From: Pseudomonas sp. LP_7_YM | Lineage (GTDB): Bacteria; Pseudomonadota; Gammaproteobacteria; Pseudomonadales; Pseudomonadaceae | Assembly (NCBI RefSeq): GCF_004364435.1 | Contig: NZ_SOCT01000004.1 | Coordinates: forward strand, 62,001-126,000 | Direction of reading: 5' to 3' | Length of the DNA: 64,000 nt | In this document: piece after piece, positions 63,843 to 64,000 of the stretch | Numbering within the stretch: the first letter of the stretch is position 1 | Layout of the letters: each line of letters starts with the position of its first letter | Notes under the pieces: generated by a model | The model's database searches: none | Seen by the model: the letters and a program-made list of their open reading frames with translations, nothing else | What the model was told of the DNA's origin: nothing | Made by a program: the position numbers and the translations under genes

Positions 63843-64000
63843 TTACGGGCTCCCAATAAACGCCCCAACCAGCTTTTACGGGGCTTGTCCGAGGGTTGTG
63901 AACGGACGACGATTCGCTCGCCGAGGGTGCGCAATCCGGTGCTCAGCGATTCCCGGGGCGACAACTCGAACAACGACAACCCCTGGTTTTTTGCATTCAG
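63839..64000 (-). CDS. tadZ: TadZ-like Flp pilus localisation protein, C-terminal end only
   Basis: The last 53 residues of an open frame that continues beyond the right edge, reading LNAKNQGLSLFELSP and ending GRLLGARK. The motif NQGLSLFEL and its position immediately before tadA agree with the MinD-like ATPase TadZ (CpaE), which sets the pilus site at the cell pole. No catalytic part is in view, so the name rests mainly on context. Confidence 0.65.
   Translation of the reverse strand: MNAKNQGLSLFELSPRESLSTGLRTLGERIVVRSQPSDKPRKSWLGRLLGARK

Overview
The window is a stretch of Pseudomonas chromosome, most likely from the P. syringae / P. fluorescens side of the genus. The evidence is a high-GC coding style, gene order that follows the clpB - rluD - bamD - pilSR - minor pilin - ispH - lspA - ileS - ribF - murJ - rpsT - proB - obg - rpmA - rplU - ispB segment of Pseudomonas as I remember it, Pseudomonas-only families (PP0621, PA4570), and REP-type inverted repeats in intergenic gaps. 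No phage, insertion sequence, CRISPR array, rRNA or tRNA gene was recognised.

Layout. 1-7.6 kb: 5' part of clpB behind a heat-shock-type promoter, pgeF, rluD, bamD, a PP0621 gene and the pilS-pilR two-component pair. 7.8-19.3 kb: thiO, then a pilus region with a forward operon of FimU-like pilin, pilV, pilW, pilX, pilY1 and pilE (neighbouring genes overlap by 1-7 bases). A second, divergent PilV/PilW/PilX/PilE-like set runs towards it on the minus strand, and a further GspH/FimT pseudopilin stands next to ispH. 19.3-35 kb: conserved housekeeping genes for isoprenoid synthesis, lipoprotein processing, translation, flavin cofactors, lipid II flipping, proline synthesis and ribosome assembly, then a small PA4570-family gene behind a Fur-box-like site, and fklB. 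35-46 kb: a LonB-type protease, DUF3015 and DUF4105 envelope proteins, a copper module (copZ, copA, cueR) with two CueR-type operators, a RIO kinase and an AraC regulator. 46.7-50.4 kb: a thiolase divergent from a long FabG-like reductase and a MaoC-like hydratase. 50.4-52.8 kb: MazG-like, CmoM-like and two DUF4136 lipoprotein genes. 52.9 kb to the end: a Flp/Tad pilus locus with tadG, the PprA-PprB regulatory pair, TadE, the FppA prepilin peptidase, DUF3613, tadD, tadC, tadB, tadA and the 3' end of a tadZ-like gene.

How it fits together. The window holds parts of two separate pilus systems: type IVa pili (PilS/PilR control, minor pilins, PilY1) and type IVb Flp/Tad pili (PprA/PprB control, own peptidase FppA, TadA motor). 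The most unusual points are the doubled minor-pilin set, a PilY1 whose N-terminus lacks the usual von Willebrand A metal-site motif, the position of tadG apart from the other tad genes, paired CueR boxes either side of a small secreted protein gene, and a short overlapping leader ORF with a Fur-like box before the PA4570 gene. I did not find a clearly new multi-gene system; the second minor-pilin operon is the best candidate for something with an undescribed role.
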